DNA of 64,000 nucleotides, from NCBI GenBank assembly GCA_026745465.1, contig JACYXH010000695.1:72501-136500 (forward strand), in the 5' to 3' direction. Shown here in pieces: positions 10,901 to 23,500 of this stretch (position 1 is the stretch's first letter; each line of letters begins with the position of its first letter). A program made the position numbers and the translations under genes. The DNA comes from Lota lota (lineage: Eukaryota > Chordata > Actinopteri > Gadiformes > Lotidae). The notes beneath the pieces are model-generated. The model saw only the letters and a list, made by a program, of their open reading frames with translations. It searched no databases and was not told where the DNA came from.

Positions 10901-13900
10901 ATATATAAAGTGATCATGGCAAATCATATGGTAAAATCAAATCCTTAAGATAAATATGCTGAGCAGGGTCAGACCTCCTTGCTTGCGTTCCAACAGGCCA
11001 AGAGACACGCAGGCCTCCAGCAAACACACTGTTCCCTTGAGAGAGGCCTCCAGGGCCCGTGCCACCTCAGCCCCATCCAAGCCTGGCCTCTTCTGTAGCA
11101 GGTCAAACACGCGCATCTTGGATGCTGTAAACAACGCCTGAATGAGTCGTAGAAAAAACAAAACAGAATAGAGAAATTGCTCAAAAAGAGTTCCAAAAAC
11201 GTCACAGACACAACTTTATGTGGAGGCAATGCATGCATATAGTTTCTGCATATTACCTTTGAGGCTTTGAATCCATCCATCAGCTCTATAATCCGCTTTA
11301 GGTCGTCAGTGTGCACGTTCTCAATCACAAAAGGTAGATTCATAGGCCCTCTGCTGGTCACCGGTGGAACTGCACTGGCGACTGCCAACACATTCTTTTG
11401 GCCCTCCGAGCATTTTGACAAACTGTTGTCGTCCGGTGCACTTTGACCATCTTTCCTCTTCACCTAGAACACGATGAGTAGTTACGTATATGACATGTAT
11501 TTGTATTTGAGGGCAGATTGTCTATTGTTTTCAAATCTGTATTAGGTTGCTTTATAATATATTCACGCTAGAGGCTGGACTGGTTGGCGGGCCACTTTGG
11601 ATTGGAATGTCTGCTTCGTGAGGGTTGCTTGTTGTAGGGCTGGACAGAGAGGAAGTGGAGGATGGGTTTGCAGTGGGGTTCGTTATGCTGCCGTTAGAGC
11701 TGACATCCACACGCGCCACATCGTTGGAGATCGGCTCTTGGTTAAAGATGAGGTCCAACTGCTTGCAGAAGTGGTTAAGGGGAAAGCCCACCACATTAAG
11801 GAAGTCCCCGTGGATGTACTCTACAAGCATGCCACCCAGAGCCTGGATACCGTAGCCACCTGCCTTGTCCCTAAAATACAAAAAAGCCAATGACCAGAGG
11901 CCCCCTGTTTCATAACACACAAAACCCTTACATAATATACTTGTATAACATATATTTTGCCCACTTGCTAAATAGTGAAAACGCAAACAGAATGGCCAAC
12001 CAAGGGAAGCTCAAAGTTCACCACGCAGCAGTGATGGGTGATGAAAACATGAGGTCGAATTCGGTCACCCACACCAATCAGTGAAGGTCTTTGCAAACCA
12101 AGTCTGAATCGTACAGAGCTAACAAATGCATTTCATTAAAACAATTAATAGAAGACATTCATATATGCCCATCTGACACAGGACCCGAAACTGTCCTACT
12201 GCGATGAATATCCGTCATTTTGTTAACTGAATCTGATCGATTTCTGAATGTCATGGGTCTGTTAAAAAAACTGGCCGATCAATAAGAAAGGCCTATATAT
12301 TACCACATGACCCTCATGCTGTAACTGCTGACATGACGTAAAAAATGCTCTCTCTAATTTGTAAGGTTGGGGTGAACCCAGTGCTGTCCCATCCAATAAT
12401 TAATCATGGAAATGATAAATTCATCATTGCTGCTACTATATCTATCTACCCTCTATCTGCTGCTTCTACTACTACTACTACTACGATGACGACGACGACT
12501 ACTACTGCTGCTGCTACTACTGCTACTACTACTACTACTGCTGCTACTACTACCACTACCACTACCACTACCACTACCACTACCACTACCACTACCGCCG
12601 CCGCCGCCGCCGCCGCCACCACCACCACCACCACCACCACCACCACCACCACTACTACTACCACTACTGCTGCTACTACTACTAATAATAATAATAATAC
12701 TGCTGCTATTGCTACTACTCTCCTTTTCTTTATGTCATGTTGTATGCATTCTTTTCTAATGTCATTTCTTTTTATGTCAGTGCTTTTAAACAAATTATTA
12801 TAGAAAATATTGGGTCCTGAGCTGGGTATAATTTGCATCGGACTTGGTGCGCCGAAGACCTTTGTGCAGAAAGCTTAGCACATCAAGAACAGTCAATATC
12901 CATCATGAGACTATCTCCGTAAAGCGTTCAACTCACATGGGTTCCCCACTGTCGATGTAATCCCACAGCATAGTCTCCGACAGATCAGCAAACTTTACCT
13001 TTGTTTCTTCATAGAAATCAATGGTCTGGTAATCAATTTCCTCATCTGTGGGGAAGAGTATAAACAACCTCATTTGGAAAACAAACTAACCATTGGAAAC
13101 ATTCTTCCAGGAACGAGCCTTTGGTAAACATTGGATCACCAAAGCAAAGAGATATACTTTTTTTCCTACTTACTCTCTTGCTGGTGGCAGAGGACGATAG
13201 CGACCCCAGTGCATACGCTGTGCTCTTTACCACTCAGTCTAGGAAAAGGACATCAAAATAAGTTTTAGACTCTTTTCTTTCTGACACATTCATTAGAGTT
13301 CCCATTCATAATCATTCTTACCGTGACAGCATTCTGTATGCATCCTGCTTGTCCACGGGCTTCTCCAGGATCAAACCATCTATTGTCTAAAAGGAAAGTA
13401 CCACATTTCTCAATAGCTAATTTGACGCACGTCATTACGTTATCAAGATAAATATAATTAAAGTTATAAAATGGTGTAAAAATGCTGTCAGGCCAATGAT
13501 ACATGTTGCCTCTTACCACGATGGTGTCTGCTCCAATTACAATATCAGGAGTTTTAAGGTGTTTCTAAAACAAGGCATGAAACATTACGTTCATCATTAT
13601 TACACAATGAATACATTTGCTGTGTGCGTTATAGTTGGGAAAACATTCAGAGCTTGACTCACAAATGGCATTCTCCTGGCCACCTCCAGAGCCTTCTGCA
13701 TGGCTGTCTCGACAGCATACTGGTGGGGTGCTTTGAAAAGACTCTTGTTAAGGGTCTCTTTGAACCACGACGGCACCACCTCAAACCGTAAACCCTGCAG
13801 CCACAGCACAATATTGATGATCAGAAGTGAAGTAGTGAATATAACGTAGAATGTGATAGGGTAGTGTAAGATCAGTTTATTCCTCCAGAATAACATATAA

Positions 13901-14176
13901 AGTCTAATTTATATGAAGTAAGTACTGATAATAAACAGTGTTAAAACTATTGTCATTAGAAGAAATTAATAATTTTGAAGTAATCACGAGGACATACAGA
14001 TGTGTGACTGTTTAGCTTTTGCATCCCAATGGAACATATCTTGGGCATCTAAATTGTGTTACAATATGCAGATTAGCTCTTACAGCATTGGTGAGAATCT
14101 CCAGTCTCCTAGGTGAAGAGCTGGCCAACACCACCAGTTTACCAGACAGCTTGGAAATCACAGGATTCAGCACCAT
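7901..14176 (-). CDS. asmtl: ASMTL: Maf-type nucleotide pyrophosphatase fused to methyltransferase-like domain
   Basis: Fourteen exons encode 673 residues: 14176-14084, 13794-13663, 13564-13517, 13386-13322, 13238-13174, 13045-12937, 11870-11567, 11463-11257, 11137-10975, 10614-10394, 9787-9655, 9147-9007, 8520-8398 and 8118-7901. Residues 1 to about 230 form the Maf domain, a family that hydrolyses non-canonical nucleoside triphosphates. Motifs are SSSPRR (about 19-24), GADTIV (86-91) and DKAGGYGIQALGG. A Ser/Thr/Pro-rich linker follows. Residues from about 273 form the acetylserotonin methyltransferase-like domain with the SAM-binding DLGGCTGS (about 511-518), VFDLP and HDW. Exon lengths in the Maf half match what I know of the human gene. 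Oddities: exon 10 ends at CAG followed by GA rather than GT, exon 12 uses a GC donor, exon 9 has a weak GTCTGA donor, and exon 10 contains a Thr-rich ACC repeat. Confidence 0.93.
10401..10442 (-). repeat. ACC trinucleotide run inside asmtl coding exon 10
   Basis: The minus strand reads ACC repeats interrupted by one CCC, giving TTTPTTTTTN just before DLFQ. The human protein as I know it has no such Thr tract at this place. It is likely to vary in length between individuals in steps of three. Confidence 0.7.
12461..12719. repeat. Complex trinucleotide array in asmtl intron 6
   Basis: About 260 bases are almost entirely trinucleotide repeats, changing type along the array: CTA, GAC, CTG, ACT, CCACTA, CGC, CAC, then AAT and CTG. 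Its uninterrupted frames on both strands are an artefact of the repeat and not genes. Confidence 0.95.
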
Positions 14177-14422
14177 GGTTCTTCTCTCTGCCCTTTTAGT
14201 ACAAGTCAAAAAGTACAAATATGACCTACCTGGCAAGTAGAGAAGGTGAAATCAGGTGACAATTGCGGTTGTGTTGCTGTGCCACTAAACTATTTGAGTC
14301 ACTTGACCTCCTTCCTTTGAAGTGATCTATTGGTACCACCCTCTTGTACCAGTATTACAGGATAGATTAGATATTTAACAAGACGATTGGTCTTGGGTTA
14401 CCAAGCATGTGATTAAAACACA

Positions 14423-14426
<4 letters not shown>

Positions 14427-14503
<77 letters not shown>
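14427..14503. repeat. AT microsatellite
   Basis: About 77 bases of nearly pure AT dinucleotide, just upstream of the asmtl start. Confidence 0.95.
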
Positions 14504-14918
14504 ATTATTTATTTGATAAGTAATCATAATAATAATGCAGCCCGTTCGCGGCTGCAACACGGTTATCTACGCGACTGCGTGGCTAAAAGCAAGTATATCA
14601 CCGGCCCCACACATGACTAGCGGTAAAACTGCTCTGCGCTGCCTGTGCCATCGTCTTCCAATGCGGAGAGCGGTGGCGCCAAACTATGCAGAACCGTTGC
14701 CCTCTTGGCGTGGCGAGACGCACGAAATTCCGGAGAGACAGAACAGCGACGGAAACCAGCAAGTGCGAGGAGTGGAGTTACGCAAGTTTCCCTGTTTTGT
14801 TACGGATATATTCATCCATCCTCTCAGTCGAGTGACAAGAAAGAGGTTTCAGAAGACGATTTTAACAAATGTATTGCTACATACTAACGTTTCAGTTTGT
14901 CTTCCCACCTGTGACGAG

Positions 14919-14920
<2 letters not shown>

Positions 14921-15013
<93 letters not shown>
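14921..15013. repeat. GT microsatellite
   Basis: Uninterrupted GT dinucleotide of about 93 bases between asmtl and p2ry8. Confidence 0.97.
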
Positions 15014-15014
<1 letters not shown>

Positions 15015-15552
15015 CTCATTATCGACAAAAACATTAAACTTTACTTCTTGACGTGGTGTCAAATAACGTGCAAACCGAAATGTTCGCTAGGCTATGTCAT
15101 CAATGAACTGCCTGGTATTCAGTAACATAACATTCATAACGGCTACAACTCACTACCGTTCAAACTTGATTTGCCAATTGTGTCTATATGCACTCTAATT
15201 ATAATGTTAGGAATCAAATGATATTCCTAACATTACTGTTCTAAACTTATTTATACTGCCAGATACGTGCATATATATACATATATGTATACACACAAAT
15301 ATGTTATAGAGGCAATTGGAATGACATGGTTTTAGATCAGAATCATATTACAGACCTGCAGAAGACAGCCGTCCAGGGAAACTACCTCTTGTCTTTGCGT
15401 CAACGTCCGCAATGACGCAACTATACCGGAAATGATTCCACCAATAGCGCGTCTCGGTTTAGTGGCATAGAATAGAGTACGATAGAATAGAATAGGAATA
15501 GAATAGAATAGAACAGTATCTAGAAGAAAACAATAGTAAAAAAGATCCCAAT

Positions 15553-15558
15553 TTTATT
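15553..15558 (-). terminator. Possible p2ry8 polyadenylation signal
   Basis: AATAAA on the minus strand, about 255 bases past the p2ry8 stop. Confidence 0.4.
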
Positions 15559-15706
15559 CAAAAAAATTTTTTATACAAAAAGAAAGCAAGATAAAGAAAA
15601 TAACATAAGAAAGTAATGATTTCAAAATGTAGCCAAATAGAGGATCAATCATGTAACAAAAAAAAATGCTCACATTTTGTTTCGCTCTCTCTCTTTCTCT
15701 CTCTAT

Positions 15707-15789
15707 TCCCTCCCTCCCTCCCTCCCTCCCTCCCTCCCTCCCTCCCTCCCTCCCTCCCTCCCTCCCTCCCTCCCTCCCTCCCTCCCTCC
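15707..15789. repeat. CCCT tetranucleotide microsatellite
   Basis: About 83 bases of CCCT repeats, only some 20 bases beyond the p2ry8 stop codon. It should therefore lie in its 3' untranslated region. Confidence 0.95.
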
Positions 15790-15811
15790 TGCAAAGTATT
15801 GTGGTGCAGTA

Positions 15812-17175
15812 TCAAAGACACCTCATGTTTGTTTCCTGTAAATCAGACATGTGATAGGCCGAGAACAAACTCTCCTTGTGCTCCGCCCCCCTCATGATGT
15901 CCGAACTGCTCAGGCTCCTCAGCCTCAGCATTTGCCTCAGCTTATGCCTGAACTCCTTGGAGGCAAAGTAGTAGATGAAGGGATCCAGGCAGCTGTTGAG
16001 ACAGCTGAAGGACAGCGACAACTTGTAGGCCATGTAGAGCGAGTCCTTATAGAAAAACCTCCGCACTGTGTGCAACAGGAGCAGCATGTTATTGGGAGCG
16101 AAGCAGAGGACAAAGACCAGCAGCACGGTGGCAGTCAAGCGCATGGCCCTGTCCTTCTGCGCCGTCTTGGAGTCCTGGGCCAGCTTGCAGATGACGCTGA
16201 TGTAGCAGAAGACGGTGACACAGAATGGCAGGAAGAAGAGCACAAAGAGCATGCCGAAGAGGAAGCCCATCCAGGCGTTAAGCGACGGCAACATGTCCCG
16301 CTTCAGCACGTCAAAGCAGGTGGTGATGCCTAGCTCTGGGATGTGGAAGGTGAGGTCTGTGGTCATCAGAGGGTACAGCACGGTCAGCACCACCGCCCAC
16401 ATGAGCAGGCAGCCAAGCACCGCCGTACCCTTCCTTGACCTGATCTCCCGGAACTGCATGGGCCAAATGATGCCCAGGTAGCGGTCCACACCGATGGCCA
16501 TCATAGTCAGGATGGAGCAGTACATGTTGGAGAAGAATGTGATGGTCAGGAACCTTGGGTGGGGGACGGGATGGGGGGGGGGGAGAGACTGATTTAGTCT
16601 TCAAATATTTACATGTAAATAAAAAATCAGAGGATATTCGGATTATCCCATCGGATATTCATTAACATCAGCAATGAATGGCGCACATCATGTTTCGAAA
16701 TGAAGTGTAAAGGTGCTTGCAAGCTTCCCCAACAAACACCAACAGACACCAACATCAGGCCAGTATGCCATGCTCGTTGGCGGGAGGAGTTTCTTGTTGT
16801 CGAACGTGTTGAATTGGTTCTGAAGTAAGGTGTTGGTGTTTGTTGGGCCAGTGTGCAAGCACCATATTATATGTGCATGTACTTGCACAGGCCGGGCCCC
16901 AGGGTCCAGTTGTATCCTTGGAGCTGGTAGACGATCTGGAAGGGCAGGGCGGCTCCCAGGGCCAGGTCTGTCAGGGTCAGGTTGATCATGAAGATGATAG
17001 AGGGGGTCTTGGGCGAGGTGCGGAACAGCAGCAGCCACATGGAGAGGCCATTACCGACCAGGTTGACCACAGTGACCACCATGTAGATGATGGAGATGGT
17101 TAAACTGGCGGTGGTGTTCTGGAAAAGGGAGAGGGTAGCGTTGTCCAGTTTGGTGACGTTGGTACTCGGAGACAT
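15812..17175 (-). CDS. p2ry8: P2Y receptor family member 8 (class A GPCR)
   Basis: Two coding exons (17175-16883 and 16553-15812) encode 344 residues of a seven-transmembrane receptor. In mammals P2RY8 couples to G-alpha-13 and confines B cells in germinal centres. The N-terminus has three N-glycosylation sequons (N6, N12, N20) and no signal peptide. TM2 carries INLTLTDLALG, the DRY motif is at 121-123, and TM7 has the variant DPFIY in place of NPxxY. The CFAPNN stretch in TM6 and ITCFDVLK in extracellular loop 2 match P2RY8 specifically. The C-tail is Ser-rich. The position next to asmtl agrees with the human pseudoautosomal order. A phase-2 intron splits the codon after LC at the start of TM3 and carries a foldback element. 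Non-coding upstream exons were not located. Confidence 0.92.
16713..16862. mobile_element. 150-bp foldback (MITE-like) element in the p2ry8 intron
   Basis: The two ends are inverted copies of each other: GTGCTTGCAAGC at the left and the complement GTGCTTGCACAC at the right, followed by CCCAACAAACACCAACA on each arm, over about 35 bases. It fills nearly half of the short p2ry8 intron. I see no clear target-site duplication and cannot assign a family. Confidence 0.65.
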
Positions 17176-17349
17176 GGCGAAAACCAGGGGATCAGGAATA
17201 CCCGGAATACAATCCCGTCACCGGATCTTATTAGATAAAAACAGAGATTTCTTTAACTTCTGAAAAAATGAATATTGTGATACAAATGAATAACGTACAA
17301 TTAAAATTTGGCCAAGGTTTCTAGTCCTGTATTCCAGTCCTGAAACAAT

Positions 17350-17408
17350 AAAGTGAACTTTATTTAAAGTGAACTTTATTTAAAGTGAACTTAATAAAGT
17401 GAACTTTA
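17350..17408. repeat. Four short tandem copies of AAAGTGAACTTTATTT
   Basis: Four head-to-tail copies, the last two shortened, of a unit whose core AAAGTGAACTTT is nearly palindromic. It lies about 175 bases upstream of the p2ry8 ATG. Confidence 0.85.
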
Positions 17409-18002
17409 ATGATATGTGAAACTTTTGACATTTCTCTTTACTAACAACACTCCAACTGTGTCTAGCAATATAACCACATTGTGTTCTGAAAGTTAATAGG
17501 GTGTGAACTAACTGAGGTGTTAAAAGAGAGTGTTCAATACATGTGGGTATGGGTGTGGCAGGAAAAAGGCAGGCATTATCTGCGGTAAGAGTTACCAACT
17601 GCCAACTGCCTTGCAGTTATGGATGCTAAAGTTGTCTAGAATCGGGTATAGATACAAGCAGTTAATCACTCAGTTATAGTGATTAACTTTTAGAGTTTTT
17701 CAGACAGTTCTATTAAAATATTAAATTGAACAACTTAAGTTAAAATAAAATATTAAACTTAACTTGAACGTCCCCCTTCGAATAACAACACAAGTAACAC
17801 TTTCCCCTCGACATGGGGAATATATTCAAAGCTACAAACAGAAAAAACGGATTCATAGTACCAAACACATTATTAAGAATATAACTGGAATAAAATGTAT
17901 ATAGTGTACACTTAGAGTTTAGGATTTTTTTTTGTAGATGCAATAATCTTAGAAAGTGTGCCCCTTTTTAAATATCATCTCATTAATTCTGCTGTTATGA
18001 AA

Positions 18003-18004
18003 TA

Positions 18005-18039
<35 letters not shown>

Positions 18040-18063
18040 GTAGTAGTAGTAGTAGTAGTAGTA
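18003..18063. repeat. ATT/AGT trinucleotide microsatellite
   Basis: ATT repeats change to AGT repeats part way along. The region is AT-rich and intergenic. Confidence 0.93.
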
Positions 18064-19847
18064 CTAAACCTACTACAGCTACTACTACTTAATAACTACT
18101 TATCATTGATGATATTAATAATAATAACAATAATAATAATATACATAATAACACGTAATATGTAGTCCTCTCTTCGTGTCATATGCTGAATTTGCTGAAA
18201 GCTATATACTGAAATTTATCATTTCACTGAATGGAAAGTTTAGTTATATACTCACATATATAAACAGAGGCTGGCGAGCTGGTGTGCAGATCTTAGCGGA
18301 TGTTTGTACCTCTATTGTTGTATTACTACTGAGGAAACAAGATTGGGCCATGTTACAGTATTGAAGTTTGGGGAAGTGCGCATGCCGTCACACAACGCCA
18401 TAGATGACCAACGACCATGGTGCATTCGTTTCCTGAGATGTCACTGCAGATCTGCACAATGCGGGCTGTGATTCATAATCAAGAATACACAGAGAATACC
18501 TCTCTTATCACAATAATTTGAATAGCGTTAGTCATTTTGCCAATGTTCTCCATTGTGGATTGACTTCAAGTGAATCCACGAGTTAACCAACATTTCAATG
18601 ACTTGAGTTATTCACTCATGGAAACAAGACCTGAAAAGTTTCTTGAAAAGGATACTATCAGCCAACACAGTTGGGATTTATGTGTCTCTTACAGATTTTC
18701 TGTAGGGTATGGGTAATGCCTCTGTATGCACACATTAATTCATATGTGTAAAACTGTGGCTTTCAAGTTGACTCAATAAATATTCAACTTCATGTTTGGT
18801 TCTGTAAAGGGGACATGGTGATAGAGATATGAAGAGAGAGTGGGGGGTTCATTCTCAAAAAGGATTTCACCTCACCTGACGCACAAGATGGAGACTTCCT
18901 GTTGTTTGCCTGCAGAGTTCTGCCAAAATCCTTTTACTGGGGCACAGACAGGCCCACATGTGGCGTCAGTGACACGCAATTGTTATTTTTTGATGTGGAG
19001 ACTGATTTTTTCCTGTGTTAAAGGAAGAGTAGATATACTTCTGTTGGTGAATTGGAAGCCAATATCATACATTGAAAGAAAACAATGTCTTATGCTTTCT
19101 TCATTAAATGACCAACAAGTTGTCAGCGATAAGAAAATGTGTTTTTCTAAGTAGCTCAACATAGAAATCAGGAACTATACACACCACAGACACACTATGA
19201 AAAAAAAACATTCGTATGCAAACCCAGAAACCCAACTTGACAAATGAATCATTGCTGCCTCATGCAAACATTAGTGATTCTAGTCTACAACGTATTCTAC
19301 TCCCCCATTACTGTCACTCATCTACAGAGGGAACACAGAACTAAACCAATGCTCAAAAGCCATTTATTATTTTCTTTCCACATTTTAGGAAACAGAGCAA
19401 AATGACATAAAAGGCATGATACATAAATGTAAGACGTGTTGTGTGCAAAAATGATCCAAATCTAAAATAATCGAATACCCACATTAACCCACATATTTTG
19501 GCTTGGAAAGGCTCTCTGTAAAGTAAACACGTCAAAATTGTCTTATTTAAGTAAATTATCATTATTATTGATGTTATTTACTGATTTAAGTTTAGAGTTT
19601 ACTTTTATTTCCTTCACATGGACGATGTCATTTACAACAAAGATAAATCCAACAGAGAAAATACTTACTTTCCCTGCAGGGTAGAGCATAGACATGCTGT
19701 CACAAAACACACAGCGAAGAGCGAAAGGGATGAAGTGCGGAAGGAAGTTGTTGCATAAATTACAACGTCCCTCTACTTTCTTGCTTATTCACTCACACAT
19801 ACAGTATGCTGTCACTCACACATATGCTGACACGCACACGTCCACGT

Positions 19848-19851
<4 letters not shown>

Positions 19852-19902
<51 letters not shown>

Positions 19903-19934
19903 GAGGCACACACAAACACACATACACACACACT
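19852..19934. repeat. CA microsatellite
   Basis: Pure CA to 19898, then interrupted CA with ATA and AGG steps. Confidence 0.95.
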
Positions 19935-20315
19935 GACTCATCGGAAATAATTTAGGATTTCCTTTGACATATTTAGGTACATATTTCTTATGAATACAAA
20001 ATGAGATTTTAGGTCTTTCTGATAAATATATAGCTAAAAACTAAACACTGCTTAAAAACTCACAACTTTGAATGACTCTTCAAGGTGTTACAGATGAGAT
20101 GGGCAATGGCATTATTACAAACACTGTACTTGCCAGCTGTTACTTAATACGTGTTCTAAAATGTGACGCAAATGTGGATATAAACACCTGGCAACTATCT
20201 AATTTCATTTACCAATGGAAACAACATGCTTGCATAAATAGGCTTCAAAAACGCTGCAGCATTAAAAGATAGCATCTACGGTCTGACACAAGATTAGATT
20301 TAGATTATAATCATC

Positions 20316-20321
20316 TTTATT
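20316..20321 (-). terminator. Possible upf3a polyadenylation signal
   Basis: AATAAA on the minus strand, about 185 bases past the upf3a stop. Confidence 0.45.
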
Positions 20322-20504
20322 AGCATGAATATTTAACAGATGTGAGAATTATACTCCTCAGAAAGAGTTTTTCTCTCAATACCACAGCAACAATTGCTGG
20401 TGAAAATTTAATTCAATAGAATAAACCACTGTTCCATTTGCCCATTCAGAGTCACTAAGCTGAAGTTGAACAACCCTGTCCCCCTTGATCGATTTGCCGC
20501 TCGT

Positions 20505-23500
20505 CTACTCATCCCTACTCTTCTCTGCCCCCGTCCCCATGGCGACCGCCTCGTAGCAGTGCTCCGACCCCGGCTCGGGTGAGCGTCCCACTGGGACGCA
20601 GTCGTAACCTTTGCCCGCTGAGCTCATGCGTTTGCGGTTGCGTGCGCCGGGCTGGTAGAGCTGCATGGCTGGTCGGTCCTAAAGAGGAACCAGAGCAAAA
20701 ATGTGGGCGAGAGAGCAGAAGAAAAAGAGAAGGAGAAAGTAAGAATGTGTCATCCACCAGCTCATAGCAGAGACGAGATCATTAAAATGTTTAAGATGAT
20801 TCATATTATGATTATTATTAGTATTACCATTATGAATAATCTTTGTAATAATTAGGAGAAAGTAAATAAAGCTGCCAGTAAATGTGTTAGGTCTTAATGC
20901 AGTCTTAATGGGGATATGCTATAAACCATTCCAAGTTCTCGATTGGGGCAATTATTGGCAAGTAATGGTTTGTAATGATGTGTATAATGTTTTTTTCAGA
21001 TGAGTAGAGAGGTGAGAACATTTTCTAAATGTTTAAGTGCAAAAGACAATCCAGTACAGAGAGCGACCAAGGCACGAAGGCAATGGGTGGAGACGGTTGC
21101 CTTCATGCCTTGCTCACAGAGTCACAGGACAATCATTAGTTGAGGAGAGGTCAGCTTCCGATCACCAGTATGATTCTAAAAAGAAAGACAGTTCAGTAAA
21201 TGGTACTTCACAATGAGTCAAAGTTAGCTTTTGTTGGGCCTAACAGCTATATTAACACTACTAGACTTAGAAACAATCAAGGCTATGCAAATAGGAAAAA
21301 AGATAATCTAGTGACCTACATACATTTTTTAGCAGGATGAATTACAAATGTTTACCTGGTTTCACGTGTCTACATCACAATGTTCATGATCTACTGCAAT
21401 TGGAATTTCTAATTTTATTTTGATAATATAAGAAAACAATAATAGGCAAAAAAAAAGGGGGTTCTTGGCCTCTTCCTGGTATTCACCCTAAAGGAGATCA
21501 ATAAGAAGAAGAACGACAAGAACAAGACATTGAAATATCCTCCGCCCCCCTCCAGCTCATGCTCACCTTCTCGCTCACCTTGTTACGAAGGCGCTCCTTC
21601 CTGCTACCCGGATCCTCCCTGTCCTCCTTGCCCAGTTTGTCCCCTCCGTCGGGGTAGTAGGAGAAGCCGTGGTGGTGCCCCTCCTTCTTGGCCCGGTCCT
21701 GGCAGTAGCCCTTGCCCCACTTGGTCTCGTCTTTCCGCCGCATGAACTTGTCAAAGTCGTAGTGGTGGCGCTGGCGCTTGCGCTCCTCGTCTTTGGCCCG
21801 GTGCTCCTTGTCTCTCTGCCTGCGGCCGTGCTGTTGCTGCAACAGCTCTCTCTGCTCTTTGTCGCTCTCCGGTAGAACCCTAGTGGCCAGAGAGGAGGCA
21901 TGCGCGCATGCAACACAAATGTAAAACAAGAGTAAAACTAATTGGGATATTTTAATGATTCATTTGACAATGGGACTAAATCGACCGTCCCATAATCATA
22001 TCTTTCTTAGTGCAACCCTCCTATATCCTAGCAGCAGAGCTTGTGAGATAAAGTCCAGCATTTGACCACCATCCTTACCTTTCCTTCGGTTCCACCGACT
22101 TCATCTGTCCAACTGGTTTCTCCCATTTGCTCCTGTCGGTTTCGGCGACATCACCTTTGTCCTTCAGACGGTCAGAGTCCACATCTTCATCCATGTCACT
22201 TTTTTTCAGGAGCTGAAGCAGGAATACACAAATGTTGAATATTGTTGTTTTTTATAAATAGAATCAAGAGATAAAGAGTTGAAGATGTTACCTTTATTTT
22301 GACTTCCTTCTCAGACAACTTCTTCTGCTTCTCCGCCTCCCTGCGTTTGCGTCTCTCTTCCTCTCTTCTCTTCCGCTTCTCCTCCTCCCGCTGTCGTTTT
22401 TTTTCAAGCTCTCGTCTCCTCCTCTCCTCTCGTTTCTCCTCTCTTATCCTCTGGGAGAAGAACAAGATCAATTGCCACATTTCAGCGGCAGGTTCAAATT
22501 CGGAATGTATTTTCTTCATTAAAAAAAAACATTGTATTTGTTGTTTTTCTCTATCTTCACTAACCTGTTTCTCTATTTTCTTGTTCTTGATGTATTCCAA
22601 CAGTGGTGTCGTTCTTTTGGCTGAAACCAGACAATGGGCAAGTGAACACTTCAACCTCGAGCTAGATATGAAAGTCATAATAACTGATGAAAAAATAGCA
22701 CTATACTCAGTGTCTCTAATAAGTGCGCTAGCGTACCTATGAGCTCCCTGGTCTTGGCTTCTATCTCCCCCAGCAGAGTCTCTGGGTTGGCCATGGACTT
22801 CTCCTCATCGCAGGAGTAGTTCTCCAAGAAGCGCTTGTATTCCGGGTCTGGGAGAGTTACAGATCCAAGAAAGAACCTTCATTTATTCAATGTGTGCCGA
22901 AAGTATACAGCACACAATGAATACAGTACAATAATTAAACAATTAAAAGCAACTGCTGACTGGGGTGAAATGGTTGGTTATCAAGGATTTAAACTGACCG
23001 ATACTAATGTATTGAGTTTTAAAGTGTATTGTAGGACGTGCCACTGCTAGGGGCACAGAAACAAAAAAGACAATTTCCCAAGTTCGGTGCAAACTCTGGG
23101 GGCTTGAATCGTAGCAAATAAAAGGTCCAGAAGTCCAGTCCAATAATAAAGTGATGAAAGGTGGAAGATCTCCAACAATGGCTCTATATAGAAACAGATG
23201 CCAGTGCATATCACGTCTCTCTGCCAAAGAGGACCACCCAACATTGTTGTACAGGATACAATGGTGATAAACTGTTACTGGTGATAAAGATGAGGGTGAA
23301 ATTATATATAGAATCTGAGTGTTTAAGAGTGGAAGCAGCAGCATGTCTATAAACCGCATCGCCATAATCCAAGGCGGATAGCAAAACTGTGAGACACTAA
23401 CAATTATATTTTAAGTTTTGAATGTTGCATTGAAGTATTGCTAATCAGCATGTTATATACCACACGGTATAATGTATTTAATAGATTTAATTATATATAC

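Larger units (their letters stand above)
17176..20315. other. Intergenic DNA between p2ry8 and upf3a
   Basis: No gene is recognised. It contains a 16-base tandem repeat (17350-17408), a trinucleotide run (18003-18063) and a CA microsatellite (19852-19898). AKAP17A, which follows P2RY8 in the human order, is not seen. Non-coding 5' exons of p2ry8 could be here but cannot be picked out. Confidence 0.55.

Noticed and set aside
12345..12838. Open frames rich in Thr/Ala or Val/Ala on both strands
   Set aside because: They are trinucleotide repeat translations inside asmtl intron 6.
15616..15897. Proline/serine-rich frames
   Set aside because: They are translations of the CCCT microsatellite in the p2ry8 3' UTR.
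15851..16333. A 160-residue plus-strand frame
   Set aside because: It is the antisense shadow of p2ry8 exon 2.
17176..20500. Expected akap17a between p2ry8 and upf3a
   Set aside because: No frame resembling it was seen on either strand; the interval is too repeat- and AT-rich to hold its exons.
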